Origin: Myxococcales bacterium
GTDB taxonomy: Bacteria > Myxococcota > Myxococcia > Myxococcales > JAKAPL01
Length of the DNA: 64,000 bases
Reading direction: 5' to 3'
Assembly: GCA_021783235.1 (NCBI GenBank)
Contig: JAJXUD010000011.1
Coordinates: 1 to 64,000, forward strand
Of the stretch, positions 28,630 through 38,114 are shown one piece after another. The notes beneath the pieces are model-generated. The model was not told the DNA's origin. It saw only the letters and a program-made list of their open reading frames with translations, and made no database searches. Positions within the stretch are counted from its first letter, which is position 1. The number at the start of each line of letters is the position of its first letter. A program made the position numbers and the translations under genes.

Positions 28630-29898
28630 TTACTGCGGCGGGCTGCCCCGGAAGATCTGCATCAGGCCGCCCGAGTTCATCTGCAAGAAGAAGCCGAAGC
28701 TGAACTTGATCTCGCCATTCGCGTCGACGAGCGCCGGCGGTGGATTCAAGAACGGCTGGGCGCGCTTGAAGGCGCCCATCGCCTCCTCGTCGAGGAAGTC
28801 CACTCCGCAGCTTCGCTCCACCGTCAACTCGCGCACGCCCCCCTCGCGGTCGAGCGTGATGCTGAGGATGGTGCGCCGGTCCCGCCAGCCGTAGATCTGC
28901 CCCGAGGGATCTCGGCGCCGCATGACGCTGCCCGGATCCCAGTGCTCGGCGACGCTCTGCTTCACCCGGTTGAAGAAGCCGGCGTACTTCCATTCGCGCG
29001 TGTTGAGGAAGGTCCCCTCCCCTTCGTCCACGCCCTCGAGGTGGTCGGGGGCCGGCGCGCCGGCGATCCGGTCGAGGATCGACTGCGACGGCACGAGGTT
29101 CAGCTTCGAGCCGGTCCCGCCCGTCCCGAACGCCTGAGCCGACTCCCCTTCTCCCTTGCCCTCCTGGACCCGGAAGCGGCTCGAGTTGCCATGGACCCCC
29201 TCCGTGGCGCTCCGCTCGGGCAGCTCGCCGTTCTTCCCGGGCGCCACCGCGAGCTGCTGGCGTGGCTTCACGTCGGGGATCTCGAGCTTGTGCCCGCCCT
29301 CCCGCGCCCGCTCCGCCTGCCGCTGCTTGCCCACCGACGGCTGGCCGATGGCCATCACCTTGTCGCCCGCGTCCTTGCCGGGGAGCTTCTGCGGCTTCGC
29401 GACGGTGGTGTGGCGCGGCATCGCATTCTTGTAGAAGGCGCTCTTCTGCTGCGACTGCGTCTCACGCTGAACGTGGGTGTTGTACTCGGAGTAGCGGTGG
29501 GTGTCGGCCGGGGGATTCGTATCGGGAGTCGGCGCCACGTCGACGATCTGGCCCGGAATCTTCGGCGGCTCCGGCTTCTTCTCGGCCGGTTTCTGCTCGG
29601 GGGCCGGGGTCGCGAGCTGCGGCGCCTGCGTCTGGGGGCCGGCCCGGCGATCGGTCTCTCCCTCGGCCTGCCGGTTCGCCGCCCACTGTGAGGGCGAGAG
29701 ATCGAGCATCTGGACCTGCGCGGGAGGCCGGCCCAGCTCGGAGGAGGGCTCGGGCAGGCTCGCGACGAGGAGACCGAACCCGAGGAGCAGAAGGGCGACG
29801 GGGAGCGATCCCAGCGCCGCGAGGACGAGGCGACGCCGGTCCTCGCGCCGGTGGCGGAGGCGGTAACGGAGGTAAGGCTGCCGCTCGACGACCGGCAT
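28630..29898 (-). CDS. TonB-like energy-transducer/AgmX-type protein
   Basis: A 422-residue protein. A basic cytoplasmic N-terminus is followed by one membrane helix (LPVALLLLGFGLLVASLP, about 32-49), then a long Pro/Gln/Lys-rich periplasmic linker. The C-terminal domain (about 310-410) reads GFFNRVKQSVAEHWDP, then RRTILSITLDREGGVRELTV and FLDEEAMGAFKRAQPFLNPP, which is the TonB/TolA-type fold. It would couple inner-membrane energy to the envelope or a gliding/adhesion complex. ATG 29898 has AGGGAG upstream. No ExbB/ExbD genes are in the window. Confidence 0.7.
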   Translation of the reverse strand: MPVVERQPYLRYRLRHRREDRRRLVLAALGSLPVALLLLGFGLLVASLPEPSSELGRPPAQVQMLDLSPSQWAANRQAEGETDRRAGPQTQAPQLATPAPEQKPAEKKPEPPKIPGQIVDVAPTPDTNPPADTHRYSEYNTHVQRETQSQQKSAFYKNAMPRHTTVAKPQKLPGKDAGDKVMAIGQPSVGKQRQAERAREGGHKLEIPDVKPRQQLAVAPGKNGELPERSATEGVHGNSSRFRVQEGKGEGESAQAFGTGGTGSKLNLVPSQSILDRIAGAPAPDHLEGVDEGEGTFLNTREWKYAGFFNRVKQSVAEHWDPGSVMRRRDPSGQIYGWRDRRTILSITLDREGGVRELTVERSCGVDFLDEEAMGAFKRAQPFLNPPPALVDANGEIKFSFGFFLQMNSGGLMQIFRGSPPQ

Positions 29899-29990
29899 CA
29901 GTCTCCCTGTGACGGAGAATCCATGGGGAGTCTAGCAGCCCCACCAACGTTATTCATGCCAGCAGTCATGGGGGTGCTGACGATCTGGGG

Positions 29991-31721
29991 TCAGTAGATC
30001 TTCGAGGGGTCGGCGCCATTGAAGTAGTGACGCAGGATGTCACGGTAGCTCTCCCCCCGCAGCGCCCGGCCGATGGCCCCGGTCTGGCACATGCCGACGC
30101 CATGCCCCCAGCCGGCGCCGCGGAAGACGAAGCCGGCGGGCTCGGGATCCACGACGAAGGCCGAGCTCGGCAAGTTCCTGAAGAGCTTACGGATTACGAG
30201 CTCGCCCCGCACCTCGGCGACCCCCCGCTCCCCCTCGACGCGCAGCGCCGCGGCGCGCCCCGAGACGCCCCGATCGAGCGGCACGAGCCGCCGGACCCGA
30301 CCCACCCCGAGGGGCGCCGCCAGGGCGTCGATCTCGGCCGACTCGAAGCGCCTCGACCAGCGGTACTTGGGGCTTCCCGCCTGCCCGGGGAGGTGGCAGT
30401 AGGCCGGGGGATCGGCCGAGAGCCAGCGGCGGAGCGACGCCTCGGTCGAGCCCGGCCCTGGGTCCGCGTCCCCCTCCAAGAGATCGCTCACCCCGCGCAG
30501 GGAGGGATCGGGCGGGCCGCCCCAGACCACCTCGTTGTTCTCGGTGTGACCTCCGCAGATCGCCGAATAGACGGAGTCGACGAGCCCGTCTTTCGAGAAG
30601 AGCGCCTCGCCCCGGGTCGCCCGAACGGCCGCGTCGGTGCTGGGACGCTCGCCCCCGAGTCCCGCGTAGACCTGGCAATGCTGCTCGGCGCAGAGGAGGT
30701 ACGGATCGGTCAGGTGGCGCGCGCCGATTTTGGCGAGCACCTCGCCGCGCGCCGTCACGGCCTGGGCCTCGAGCGCCGCCGGCGGCGAGCTCGCGTAGAT
30801 CTCGGAGGGGACGAGCCCACGCAAGAGCTCCTCGAGCGGCAGCGCCTCGACGAGCGCGAGCTTGCCGTCCTCGCCGACCACCGCGTAGAGGCGGCCGCGG
30901 TAGCGCCGATCGGCGAAGCCGTGAAACGCGTAGCCGACGCCGTACTCGACCCGCTTCACCTCGATCGAGCCGACCTCGAGGGCCTCGACGATCGCGACGT
31001 CCTGCGAGGCCGCGATGGCCACGCCGCCCGCCCCGTCCGCGATCTCGACGACGCCATGCGGCCGATCGAGCAGCTCCTCGTGCAGCGTCGCGACGGCGTC
31101 GTAGCGGCGCCGCAAGAGCGCGATCTCCGCCTCGGCGGCGGCCCGGTCGCCGGCCTCGCCGACGAGCACGAGCTCTCGCCGATTGTCGAGCACCCGCCCC
31201 GCGATGCCGTAGACCGTGCCGATCGTCCGAACGGTCACCGGCAGCCCGCGCCCCTCCCAGAGCGCGCGGGCCTTCGCGAGCCCGGCCCGGTCCCGGAAGG
31301 CGACGTCCGCGACCTGCGCGTAGTCGGCGAGCTTCGCGGGCGTCGCCGCCGAGAGGCGAAAGCGGACCGACACGCCCGCCGGTACGCCCACCTCTTTCTG
31401 GCCGGCGCCGCGCAGCTGCACCCGCAGCTGCGTCTCGCCCGACAGATCGATCTCGTCCTGTCCTTCCATGAGCCGGACCGTGACGAGCGGCGCCCCCTCG
31501 GAGGCGAAGTTGATCCGGTGGGCGTAGAGGAACTCGAGCGGATCGTCGGGGGCCGGCGGAACGCTCTCCGCGCCGCCATCGGGGGCCGCCTCGAGCGCAT
31601 CCGGCGGCGGCAGGGGCAGCGGCGCTGGCGCCTCCTCGGGCAGCGCGAGGATCGGCCCGAGCGGCGTGCTCAAGGGGCCCGCCGTGGCGGCGAGAACGAG
31701 GCCCAGCGCGAGAAGTCGCAC
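29991..31721 (-). CDS. SpoIID/LytB-domain protein
   Basis: A 576-residue secreted protein. The N-terminal signal (MRLLALGLVLAATAGPL) is followed by a long region of unknown fold. The SpoIID domain runs from about residue 275: YRGRLYAVVGEDGKLALVEA, LRGLVPSEIYASSPPAALEA, YAGLGGERPSTDAAVRATRG, and the end FVFRGAGWGHGVGMCQTGA. SpoIID is a lytic transglycosylase for peptide-free glycans, and LytB relatives modify amidases. The role here is cell-wall remodelling. The start codon lies 6 nt past its -10. Confidence 0.85.
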   Translation of the reverse strand: MRLLALGLVLAATAGPLSTPLGPILALPEEAPAPLPLPPPDALEAAPDGGAESVPPAPDDPLEFLYAHRINFASEGAPLVTVRLMEGQDEIDLSGETQLRVQLRGAGQKEVGVPAGVSVRFRLSAATPAKLADYAQVADVAFRDRAGLAKARALWEGRGLPVTVRTIGTVYGIAGRVLDNRRELVLVGEAGDRAAAEAEIALLRRRYDAVATLHEELLDRPHGVVEIADGAGGVAIAASQDVAIVEALEVGSIEVKRVEYGVGYAFHGFADRRYRGRLYAVVGEDGKLALVEALPLEELLRGLVPSEIYASSPPAALEAQAVTARGEVLAKIGARHLTDPYLLCAEQHCQVYAGLGGERPSTDAAVRATRGEALFSKDGLVDSVYSAICGGHTENNEVVWGGPPDPSLRGVSDLLEGDADPGPGSTEASLRRWLSADPPAYCHLPGQAGSPKYRWSRRFESAEIDALAAPLGVGRVRRLVPLDRGVSGRAAALRVEGERGVAEVRGELVIRKLFRNLPSSAFVVDPEPAGFVFRGAGWGHGVGMCQTGAIGRALRGESYRDILRHYFNGADPSKIY

Positions 31722-31727
31722 CCGTCG

Positions 31728-31757
31728 CCTCTACCGTCCCGGAACCCCGCCGGTCAA
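31728..31757 (-). promoter_or_regulatory. Promoter of the SpoIID-domain gene
   Basis: On the minus strand TTGACC (31757-31752), 18 nt, TAGAGG (31733-31728). The GTG start at 31721 is 6 nt further, giving a leaderless layout. Confidence 0.6.
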
Positions 31758-31831
31758 CCTGCCAGCGATGGAGCGAGCGGCGGAAGAGGTGGAACGAGGG
31801 CAGCGGTCCGCCCTCGCCCCCGGCGACCGCC

Positions 31832-32701
31832 TCAGGAATCCACCGGTGCCACCCCCGCGCGAGCGCGGAAGGCGGCCAGCAGCCTCCGCGTCACGGGGCC
31901 CGGTCGGCCGCTCCCGATCGCCCGCCCGTCGAGCCGAACGAGCGGGACGATCTCGCGGGTCGTGCTCGTGAGGAAGAGCTCGTCCGCCGCGAAGAGATCC
32001 TCCGGGCCGAGCGGCGTCTCGGCGGCCGGCAGGCCCAGCTGCCCGGCGAGATCCAAGACCACCCGGCGCGTCACGCCCTCGAGGATGCCGTCGAGCGGCG
32101 GGGTCGCGAGCCCGCCCGCCCGGACGGCGAAGACGTTCGAGCTGCTCCCCTCGGTGACCCGTCCGTTCGCATCGAGCATCAGCGCCTCGTGGGCGCCACG
32201 AGCGCGGGCCTCGCGCACGGCCAGCACGCTGTTCAGGTAGTTGCCCGTCTTGGCCGCTGGGTCGACCGCCTCGCGCAGGTTGCGCCGGACGTGAACGACG
32301 CAGGCCTCCACCCCGTCGCGGTAGACGTCGGGCGGCGGCGGCGCGAGCGGGCGGACGATGACGACGACGTGCGGATTGCAGGCGAGCGCCGGGTCGAGGC
32401 CGATCTCGCCCTCCCCGCGCGTGATCACGAGCCGCACATACGACTCGTCGTTGCCCGAGGCGGCGAGCGTCCGCTCGATGCGGGCGAGGAGGAGCCCGCG
32501 GGGCACCGGCAGCACGAGGCCGATGAGCTCGCCCGAGCGCTCGAGCCGGTCGAGGTGGGCCTCGGCCTCGAAGAGGTGGCCCCGGTAGGTCCGGAAGACC
32601 TCGTAGATCGAGTCGCCGTAGAGAAAGCCACGGTCGAAGATCGAGAGGCGGGCCGCGCCCGGGGGCACGAGCCGACCGTCGATGGAGGCGAGGGTTCCCA
32701 T
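31832..32701 (-). CDS. Class IV aminotransferase (BCAT/D-amino-acid aminotransferase/ADC-lyase family)
   Basis: A 289-residue fold-type IV PLP enzyme. Features are FDRGFLYGDSIYEVFRTYRG near residue 22, the substrate-side R in YVRLVITRGEG, the PLP lysine in AAKTGNYLNSVLA, EALMLDANGRVTEGSSSNVF near 195 and LTSTTREIVPLV near 255. The YLNSV context and the TEGSSSN motif fit branched-chain or D-amino-acid aminotransferases; ADC lyase cannot be excluded. A TAGTAT box ends 6 nt before the ATG, again leaderless in style. Confidence 0.8.
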   Translation of the reverse strand: MGTLASIDGRLVPPGAARLSIFDRGFLYGDSIYEVFRTYRGHLFEAEAHLDRLERSGELIGLVLPVPRGLLLARIERTLAASGNDESYVRLVITRGEGEIGLDPALACNPHVVVIVRPLAPPPPDVYRDGVEACVVHVRRNLREAVDPAAKTGNYLNSVLAVREARARGAHEALMLDANGRVTEGSSSNVFAVRAGGLATPPLDGILEGVTRRVVLDLAGQLGLPAAETPLGPEDLFAADELFLTSTTREIVPLVRLDGRAIGSGRPGPVTRRLLAAFRARAGVAPVDS

Positions 32702-32789
32702 GGCCGGATACTACGACAGGGCCCGCGCGAATGCCTTTCGCTCCAACTCCCCGGCCCTCGCGCCTCTCGACGGGTCGGGGAGAGGGAAA

Positions 32790-32818
32790 TTGACCTCGAG
32801 CGGCATCGGCGGTAGCTA
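32790..32818 (+). promoter_or_regulatory. Promoter of the zinc-ribbon J-protein gene
   Basis: TTGACC (32790-32795), a 17-nt spacer and TAGCTA (32813-32818), with ATG at 32829, 10 nt past the -10. The predicted leader is only a few nucleotides. Confidence 0.6.
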
Positions 32819-32828
32819 GTGCGGCGCG

Positions 32829-33359
32829 ATGATCGAGCCTTCGCCGTTCGACTGCCGCCACTGCGGCTCGCCGCTCGAGCGGCTCCGCTCCGAGGCGAGC
32901 CCCGTCGAGTACCTCCGCTGCCCGCGCTGCGACCGGCAGTTCGCCGTGCTCGGCGAGGACGAGCTGCGGCGGCTCGCCCGCCCGCGCGCCGGGGCAACCC
33001 CGGGACGATCCGACGAGGCGCTCTCCGCGCTGCGCGAGCGGCTCGACCGCTGGCTCGCCCACGCCGAGGGGACCGACCCGTTCGCCGCGCTCGGGCTGCC
33101 GAAAAGCGCCGGGCCGCGCGAGGCGCGCGAGCGCTTCCACGAGCTCGCGCTGCGCCACCACCCCGATCGGGGTGGCGACGCCCTGGCGATGCAGCGGATC
33201 ATCGAGGCCTATGACCTCCTGCGCGACCGTTTCGCCCGCGAGGCAAGGGCGGCTCGGGCGAAGGAGCGGGCGGCGCCAACGCCCGTGAAGCCGCGGTCGG
33301 TGGCGCTCTCGCGCCGCCAGCCCGCGAGCTGGGCGCGCGCGCGGGGGACGCAGCCATGA
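32829..33359 (+). CDS. Zinc-ribbon and J-domain protein
   Basis: A 176-residue protein. The N-terminal 45 residues form a zinc ribbon (CRHCG, then RCPRCDRQF). A J-domain spans about 80-140: DPFAALGLPKSAGPREARER, then ALRHHPDRGGDALAMQRIIE with the HPD motif. The C-terminus is basic. It should stimulate an Hsp70 ATPase. The Hsp70-like gene in the window already has its own J partner, so this may serve another. Its stop overlaps the next ATG (ATGA). Confidence 0.8.
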   Translation: MIEPSPFDCRHCGSPLERLRSEASPVEYLRCPRCDRQFAVLGEDELRRLARPRAGATPGRSDEALSALRERLDRWLAHAEGTDPFAALGLPKSAGPREARERFHELALRHHPDRGGDALAMQRIIEAYDLLRDRFAREARAARAKERAAPTPVKPRSVALSRRQPASWARARGTQP

Positions 33360-33952
33360 AGCGGACGCTCTCACTCTCGCTCGCGCTGCTCGCGCTCGCC
33401 GGCTGCTCGCGCGTCGATTACGTCGAGATCGAGCCGAGCCAGGTTCTGCTGCGCCGGCGAGGCGAGGGGCTACAGCTGCGAGCGAAGCCGATGAACCGCA
33501 ACGGCCAGTACTTCCCCCGCGAGCCCGTCTCCTGGAGCGCCGACGACCCAAAGGTGGCGAAGATCGATCGAGACGGGCAGCTCACTGCCGTGGGTCCGGG
33601 GCACGCCGTGGTCACCGCGAAGGCGGGCGGCCGGACCTCCACGGTCGATGTCGAGGTCCGCACCGTCGAGACCGTGCGGGTGACCCCGGCGAGCGTCACG
33701 CTGAAGGTCGACGACGGCGCCTTCCGGCCGGAGGTCGAGCCGCTCGACTCGAAGGGGCACGAGCTCAAGGACCGGACCATCGAGATGAAGGCGGCGGACG
33801 AGAACGTCGCCGACGTCGACGGCGAACAGATCTGGCCCGTGGGTCCGGGTCACACCGTCGTGACCGTGCGAGCGGACGACCGGAGCGGCAGCATCGAAGT
33901 CACCGTGACCGGCACCGGAAAGGGCACGAAGAAGGGGAAGCGGCGCCAGTAG
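33356..33952 (+). CDS. BIG2 (Ig-like) lipoprotein
   Basis: A 198-residue lipoprotein (signal MKRTLSLSLALLALAGC). Two Ig-like group-2 domains follow: residues about 22-102 (EPVSWSADDPKVAKIDRDGQ, then VGPGHAVVTAKAGG) and about 103-185 (VRVTPASVTLKVDDG, then VGPGHTVVTVRADD). The tail is Lys/Gly-rich. Such proteins are surface-exposed adhesion or scaffold modules. It is co-transcribed with the J-domain gene through a 4-nt overlap. Confidence 0.8.
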   Translation: MKRTLSLSLALLALAGCSRVDYVEIEPSQVLLRRRGEGLQLRAKPMNRNGQYFPREPVSWSADDPKVAKIDRDGQLTAVGPGHAVVTAKAGGRTSTVDVEVRTVETVRVTPASVTLKVDDGAFRPEVEPLDSKGHELKDRTIEMKAADENVADVDGEQIWPVGPGHTVVTVRADDRSGSIEVTVTGTGKGTKKGKRRQ

Positions 33953-33971
33953 CCCGCGGGCGGCCCCAGCG

Positions 33972-36900
33972 CTACTGGGCCACGATCGCGATCGTCTGGC
34001 TCCCGACGTTGCCCCAACCGTCGGTGACCGTCACCGTCGCCGTGTAGCTTCCCGGCGCCGTGAAGGTGTGGTCGAGCCAGCCGTCCACTCCGCTCGCGCC
34101 GTCGCTCGTCGTCCAGAGGAAGCCAGCGATCCAGTCGTTCGGATCCGTCGTCGTCGAGCCGGTCGCGTCGAGCTCCAGCCAGAACGGCGCCGGGCCAGTC
34201 GTCCCGGGGTTCGAGGTGACGACGATCTGGATGGGGCTTCCGCCGCCGCCACTGGTCGAGCCACCCGAACTCGTCCCCCCGCTCGTCGCCCCCCCGCCGA
34301 CCGAGATGGGAATGGTCTGCGTGGCCGTGTTCCCGTACCCGTCGGTCGCGACGACCGTCGCGGTGTAGCTTCCCGCCACCGCGAACGTGTGGTCGAGCCA
34401 GGAGGCCGTCCCGCTCGCGCCATCGCTCGTCGTCCACTGAAAGGCCGCGATCCAGTCGTTCGGATCGCTCGTCGTCGTGCCCGAAGCGTCGAGCTCGACC
34501 CAGAACGGCGCCAGGCCGCTCGTCCCCGGGTTCTCGGTCACGACGAGCTGGATGGCACTCGATCCGCCGCTGGTCGTCGTACCGCCACTCGAGCCACTCG
34601 AGGTCGAGCCACTCGTCGAGCCGCCGGAGGTCGAGCCCCCTGAACTGGAGCCGCCGCTCGTCGTCCCGCCGCCCACGGAGATGGGAATGGTCTGCGTGGC
34701 CGTGTTCCCGTACCCGTCGGTCGCGACGACCGTCGCGGTGTAGCTTCCCGCCACCGCGAACGTGTGGTCGAGCCAGGAGGCCGTCCCGTTCGCGCCATCG
34801 CTCGTCGTCCACTGAAAGGCCGCGATCCAGTCGTTCGGATCGCTCGTCGTCGTGCCCGAAGCGTCGAACTCGACCCAGAACGGCGCCAGGCCGCTCGTCC
34901 CCGGGCTCTCGGTGACGACGAGCTGGATGGGGCTCGTCGCACCGCCACTCGTGGTCGAGCCGCCGGTCGTCGACCCGCCGCTGGTCGTCGACCCGCCGCT
35001 GGAGGATCCGCCGCTCGCCCCCCCTCCCCCCGCGCCCGAGAGCAGCCGCACGGTCGAGCTCCCCTCGTCGACGACGGCCACGGTGCCGTCCGGCAGGATC
35101 GCGACCCCAGCGGGCTCGCTGAAGCTCGCGGACGTCCCCGTCCCGTCGGCGGCGCCCATCGCTCCGCTGCCCCCGAACGTTCCGACGCTGCCGCCCTGGA
35201 TCCAGCGGATCCGGGAGTTGCCCGTGTCCGAGACGAGGACTCGGCCGCCGGCCTCGGCGATGCCGTTCAGCGGCATGAAGAGCGCGCCCCCGGCGGGCCC
35301 GTCGGCAAAGCCGCCGTTGCCGGCGTAGCTCGCGATCGTCGTCACCGTGAAGCTGCCGTCGAGCGAGAGTTCGCGGATCGTTCGGCTCCCCGTGTCGATG
35401 AACCAGAGGGCGCCGTCACCGTACGCGATGCCGGTCGGCCGATAGACGCTCGCGGCCGGCCCCGACCCGTCCGAGGTCCCCATTCCGGAGATCACCGTCG
35501 TCACCGTCTGATCCGGCGCGACGTGGGCAATCCGGTCGTTCTGCGAGTCGGTCACGTAGAGGTCGTTGCCAACCGCGGCAACTCCCGTGGGGAGGTAGAA
35601 GCGCGCCTGCGTGCCGACGCCGTCCTGCTCGCCCGCCCCGCCCCCGGGATCGCCGGCCCAGGTGGCGACGGTCCAGCCCGCGCCGGGCGTGATGCGGACG
35701 ATCCGGTTGTTGCCGCTGTCGCAGACGTAGAGCGACCCGTCCGCGCCGATGGCGATCCCCTCGGGGAGCCAGAGCCCCGCCTGCGCTCCGGGACCGTCGG
35801 AGATCCCCGGCTGCCCCGTGCCGGCGATGGTCGAGACGACGCCGTTCGCGATGAGCCGCACCACGTCGTTGTTCGTGTCCGCGACGTAGACGTTCCCCGC
35901 CCCGTCGGCGGCGATGCCGGCCGGCCGGTCGAAGCGAGCCTGCGCCGCGGGCCCATCGACGAGCCCGGTCGAGCCCGACGCGCCCGCCAGGGTGGTCACC
36001 TGGGCGACGGCACGCGACAGATCGGTGGGCGGCGGAGTCCCCGCGCCGAAGGCCGCGCCGGCCGAGGCCGGGAAGAGCCCCGCCCGCGCGAGCACGTTGT
36101 CGGTCATCGTCTGCACCCGCGCGTCGGCGCGGCCCGGGTAGGCGAGCCCCCAGGCCCACTCCACCGTCCCCGCCGCGAAGACGAAGCCGCCCGCCGTGGT
36201 CGGGTAGACCGACGCCTGGTGCTCGCTCGGCCCGCCCGTGAACTGGACGACTGGCTCGGAGGAGAGCGGGACGAGGCCGCTCGGCTCGAAGCCGTTCGCC
36301 GCGCGCCGATCCGACTCGTAGCCGATGAGGAGCGGGATGGTGTCGCCGTCCTGCGCGCCCGTGCCGGCGTAGAGCCAGGACGAGGCGTTCTGCACGACCC
36401 ACGGCGCGTCGGTGAGCTGCCAGGCGTCGTACAGGATCCCCTGGAGCGCGTTCTCGGGATCGTTCACCGGCGGCTCGCGCCACATCACCGTGGCGAGCGG
36501 CGTCCCCTGGTCGGGGTCGTCCTGCTGGTCCTGGTCCTTGTAGCAAGTGACCGTCCGCGCGGGCGTACCGTCCGCGGGAGACGGCTCGATCCGGACCTGC
36601 CAGTAGACCGAGTTACCGCAGAAGAACGCCGCATCGGTCCCCTGCGTGATCGCCTGCTCCACGGCCGAGCGCTGGTTGCGCGACCAGTACTCGTCGTGCC
36701 CCACCGCCATGTAGAGCTTCTGCCCGGCCAAGAGGCTCGGGTTCTGGTCGACGTCGACGTCGGTGAGGTAGGTGACGTCGTAGCCTCGCGCCTCGATCCA
36801 CTGGACGAATTCCTGCTCGTACCAGGTGAACTCGCCGGAGCCGGCCCCCTCGCCGTAGGGCCGGTTGTACGAGACCCGCTTCGCATAGCCGCCGACGAGG

Positions 36901-37511
36901 CCGATCGAGTCGGCGTAGAGGCTCTCGCCCCCCCAGAAGTTGTAGGCCTGGTAGGTGTTCGTCGACGACTGGAAGACGGCCACGCCCTTTCGCTCGTCCG
37001 CCCGGACCACGAAGACGACGTAGCTCTGCGGGCCGTCGTCTCGCGTCATGAGGACGAGGTAGACGCCGCTCACCCACGATGGGTCGGTCTGGAGGGTGAA
37101 GGAGACGGGCCAGCGGCACTCGACGAGGCCGGTCGTCGGATCGGGGATGGGCGTCGGCTGACTGTCCACCGGCACGGGCCCGCCCGAGGCGAGGAATCGC
37201 CCCCCGAGCCCCTGGTAGTAGCCCATCCGGAAGAGGCTCCAGGAGAGCGTGTGAGGCCCGTCCGCCCGGACGTGGACGGCGATCCCGCCCCCGTGCTCGA
37301 CGCTCGTCGCCCCGGCGTAACCCTCGAGCTGCCCCGGCGCCGCGATCCACGAGAGGTTCCAGGCGGAGCTGCCCGGGAGCTGGTTCTCCGCGCTCACCGG
37401 GTTCGACGAGAGCGGCTGACTGGATCGAGCGCCCCCGCTCGACGGCAGCCTCGACCTCCCGCACCCGAGGAGCGCGATCGCTCCCAGGATTCCCACCCCG
37501 ATCCGATGCAT
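33972..37511 (-). CDS. Large lipoprotein: DMFase-like domain, NHL repeats, PKD domains
   Basis: An 1179-residue lipoprotein (lipobox ALLGCGRS). Residues about 60-470 resemble the N,N-dimethylformamidase large-subunit-like domain (SLFRMGYYQGLGGRFLASGG, FQSSTNTYQAYNFWGGESLY, LYMAVGHDEYWSRNQR). Residues about 505-825 hold NHL propeller repeats (FDRPAGIAADGAGNVYVADT, LPEGIAIGADGSLYVCDSGN). Gly/Ser/Thr linkers then join three PKD domains (about 860-1178, WLDHTFAVAGSYTATVVATD). Two PKD copies are nearly identical in DNA. It is probably exported and surface-bound; enzyme activity is unproven. Confidence 0.75.
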   Translation of the reverse strand: MHRIGVGILGAIALLGCGRSRLPSSGGARSSQPLSSNPVSAENQLPGSSAWNLSWIAAPGQLEGYAGATSVEHGGGIAVHVRADGPHTLSWSLFRMGYYQGLGGRFLASGGPVPVDSQPTPIPDPTTGLVECRWPVSFTLQTDPSWVSGVYLVLMTRDDGPQSYVVFVVRADERKGVAVFQSSTNTYQAYNFWGGESLYADSIGLVGGYAKRVSYNRPYGEGAGSGEFTWYEQEFVQWIEARGYDVTYLTDVDVDQNPSLLAGQKLYMAVGHDEYWSRNQRSAVEQAITQGTDAAFFCGNSVYWQVRIEPSPADGTPARTVTCYKDQDQQDDPDQGTPLATVMWREPPVNDPENALQGILYDAWQLTDAPWVVQNASSWLYAGTGAQDGDTIPLLIGYESDRRAANGFEPSGLVPLSSEPVVQFTGGPSEHQASVYPTTAGGFVFAAGTVEWAWGLAYPGRADARVQTMTDNVLARAGLFPASAGAAFGAGTPPPTDLSRAVAQVTTLAGASGSTGLVDGPAAQARFDRPAGIAADGAGNVYVADTNNDVVRLIANGVVSTIAGTGQPGISDGPGAQAGLWLPEGIAIGADGSLYVCDSGNNRIVRITPGAGWTVATWAGDPGGGAGEQDGVGTQARFYLPTGVAAVGNDLYVTDSQNDRIAHVAPDQTVTTVISGMGTSDGSGPAASVYRPTGIAYGDGALWFIDTGSRTIRELSLDGSFTVTTIASYAGNGGFADGPAGGALFMPLNGIAEAGGRVLVSDTGNSRIRWIQGGSVGTFGGSGAMGAADGTGTSASFSEPAGVAILPDGTVAVVDEGSSTVRLLSGAGGGGASGGSSSGGSTTSGGSTTGGSTTSGGATSPIQLVVTESPGTSGLAPFWVEFDASGTTTSDPNDWIAAFQWTTSDGANGTASWLDHTFAVAGSYTATVVATDGYGNTATQTIPISVGGGTTSGGSSSGGSTSGGSTSGSTSSGSSGGTTTSGGSSAIQLVVTENPGTSGLAPFWVELDASGTTTSDPNDWIAAFQWTTSDGASGTASWLDHTFAVAGSYTATVVATDGYGNTATQTIPISVGGGATSGGTSSGGSTSGGGGSPIQIVVTSNPGTTGPAPFWLELDATGSTTTDPNDWIAGFLWTTSDGASGVDGWLDHTFTAPGSYTATVTVTDGWGNVGSQTIAIVAQ
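34303..34930 (-). repeat. Near-identical 375-nt period duplication of PKD-coding DNA
   Basis: The PKD segments at about 34303-34555 and 34678-34930 differ at only a handful of positions over roughly 250 nt, with the same third-base choices. The offset is 375 nt (125 codons), which keeps the frame. The third PKD copy (33972-34240) is diverged. This indicates a recent in-frame tandem duplication. Confidence 0.85.
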
Positions 37512-37580
37512 GGCTCCCCCCCCCGATCGGAAGGAAAGCTCTGGCCCGCGTGGCCCGACCGCAAGCGGGCGCGGGACCGG

Positions 37581-38114
37581 TCAGCCGGCGTCGCTCCCGG
37601 CGTCGGGCGGCGCGAGCGCGACGCACGCCGCGCCCTCGCAGGCGGTGCCGGCGGGGCAGGCGTGGCGGCAGCTCCCGCAGTTCAGGTTGTCGCTGCCGAC
37701 GTTGGCGCAGAGGGGCGCGGCGCCCCCGTCGTCCTCGCAGAGGAGCTCGCCCGGTGGGCAGCCGAGCTGGCAGGCGCCCGACGCGCAGAGCTCCCCGGGA
37801 CCGCACGACACCCCGCAGCCGCCGCAGTTGGCCTCATCGCTCCCGACGTTCGCGCAGTAGCCCGAGCCGGCGTCGGGCGCGCAGAGCGTCTGGCCGTCGG
37901 GACAGCTCACCGCGCAGGCGCCCGAGACGCAGAGCTGCCCCTCGAGGCAGGCGACGGCGCAGCTCCCGCAGTGGGAGGGGTCGCCGTTCAGGTTCGCGCA
38001 CGTCCCATCGCAGAGGCTCTCGCCCGCGCCGCAGGCGGGGCCGGCGTCGGGCGCGGGCGCGGGCTTCCCGCAGGCGAGGACGGCGACGGCAGCGATCAGG
38101 GCGAGGCGGCGCAT
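37581..38114 (-). CDS. Stig1-like Cys-rich lipoprotein
   Basis: A 177-residue lipoprotein (signal MRRLALIAAVAVLACGK). The mature protein has repeated Cys modules such as NCGGCGVSCGPGELCASGAC and HCGSCAVACLEGQLCVSGAC, separated by GSDEANC/GSDNLNC spacers. This stigma-specific-like repeat is common in lipoproteins of Myxococcota. Disulfides are expected, so it sits outside the cytoplasm. GGAGGAGCTCCC precedes the ATG. Function unknown. Confidence 0.75.
   Translation of the reverse strand: MRRLALIAAVAVLACGKPAPAPDAGPACGAGESLCDGTCANLNGDPSHCGSCAVACLEGQLCVSGACAVSCPDGQTLCAPDAGSGYCANVGSDEANCGGCGVSCGPGELCASGACQLGCPPGELLCEDDGGAAPLCANVGSDNLNCGSCRHACPAGTACEGAACVALAPPDAGSDAG

Noticed and set aside
29899..29990. 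Sigma-54 promoter (CTGGCATGAATAACGTTGG on the minus strand)
   Set aside because: The spacing between the GG and TTG elements is about 3 nt too long for a -24/-12 site.
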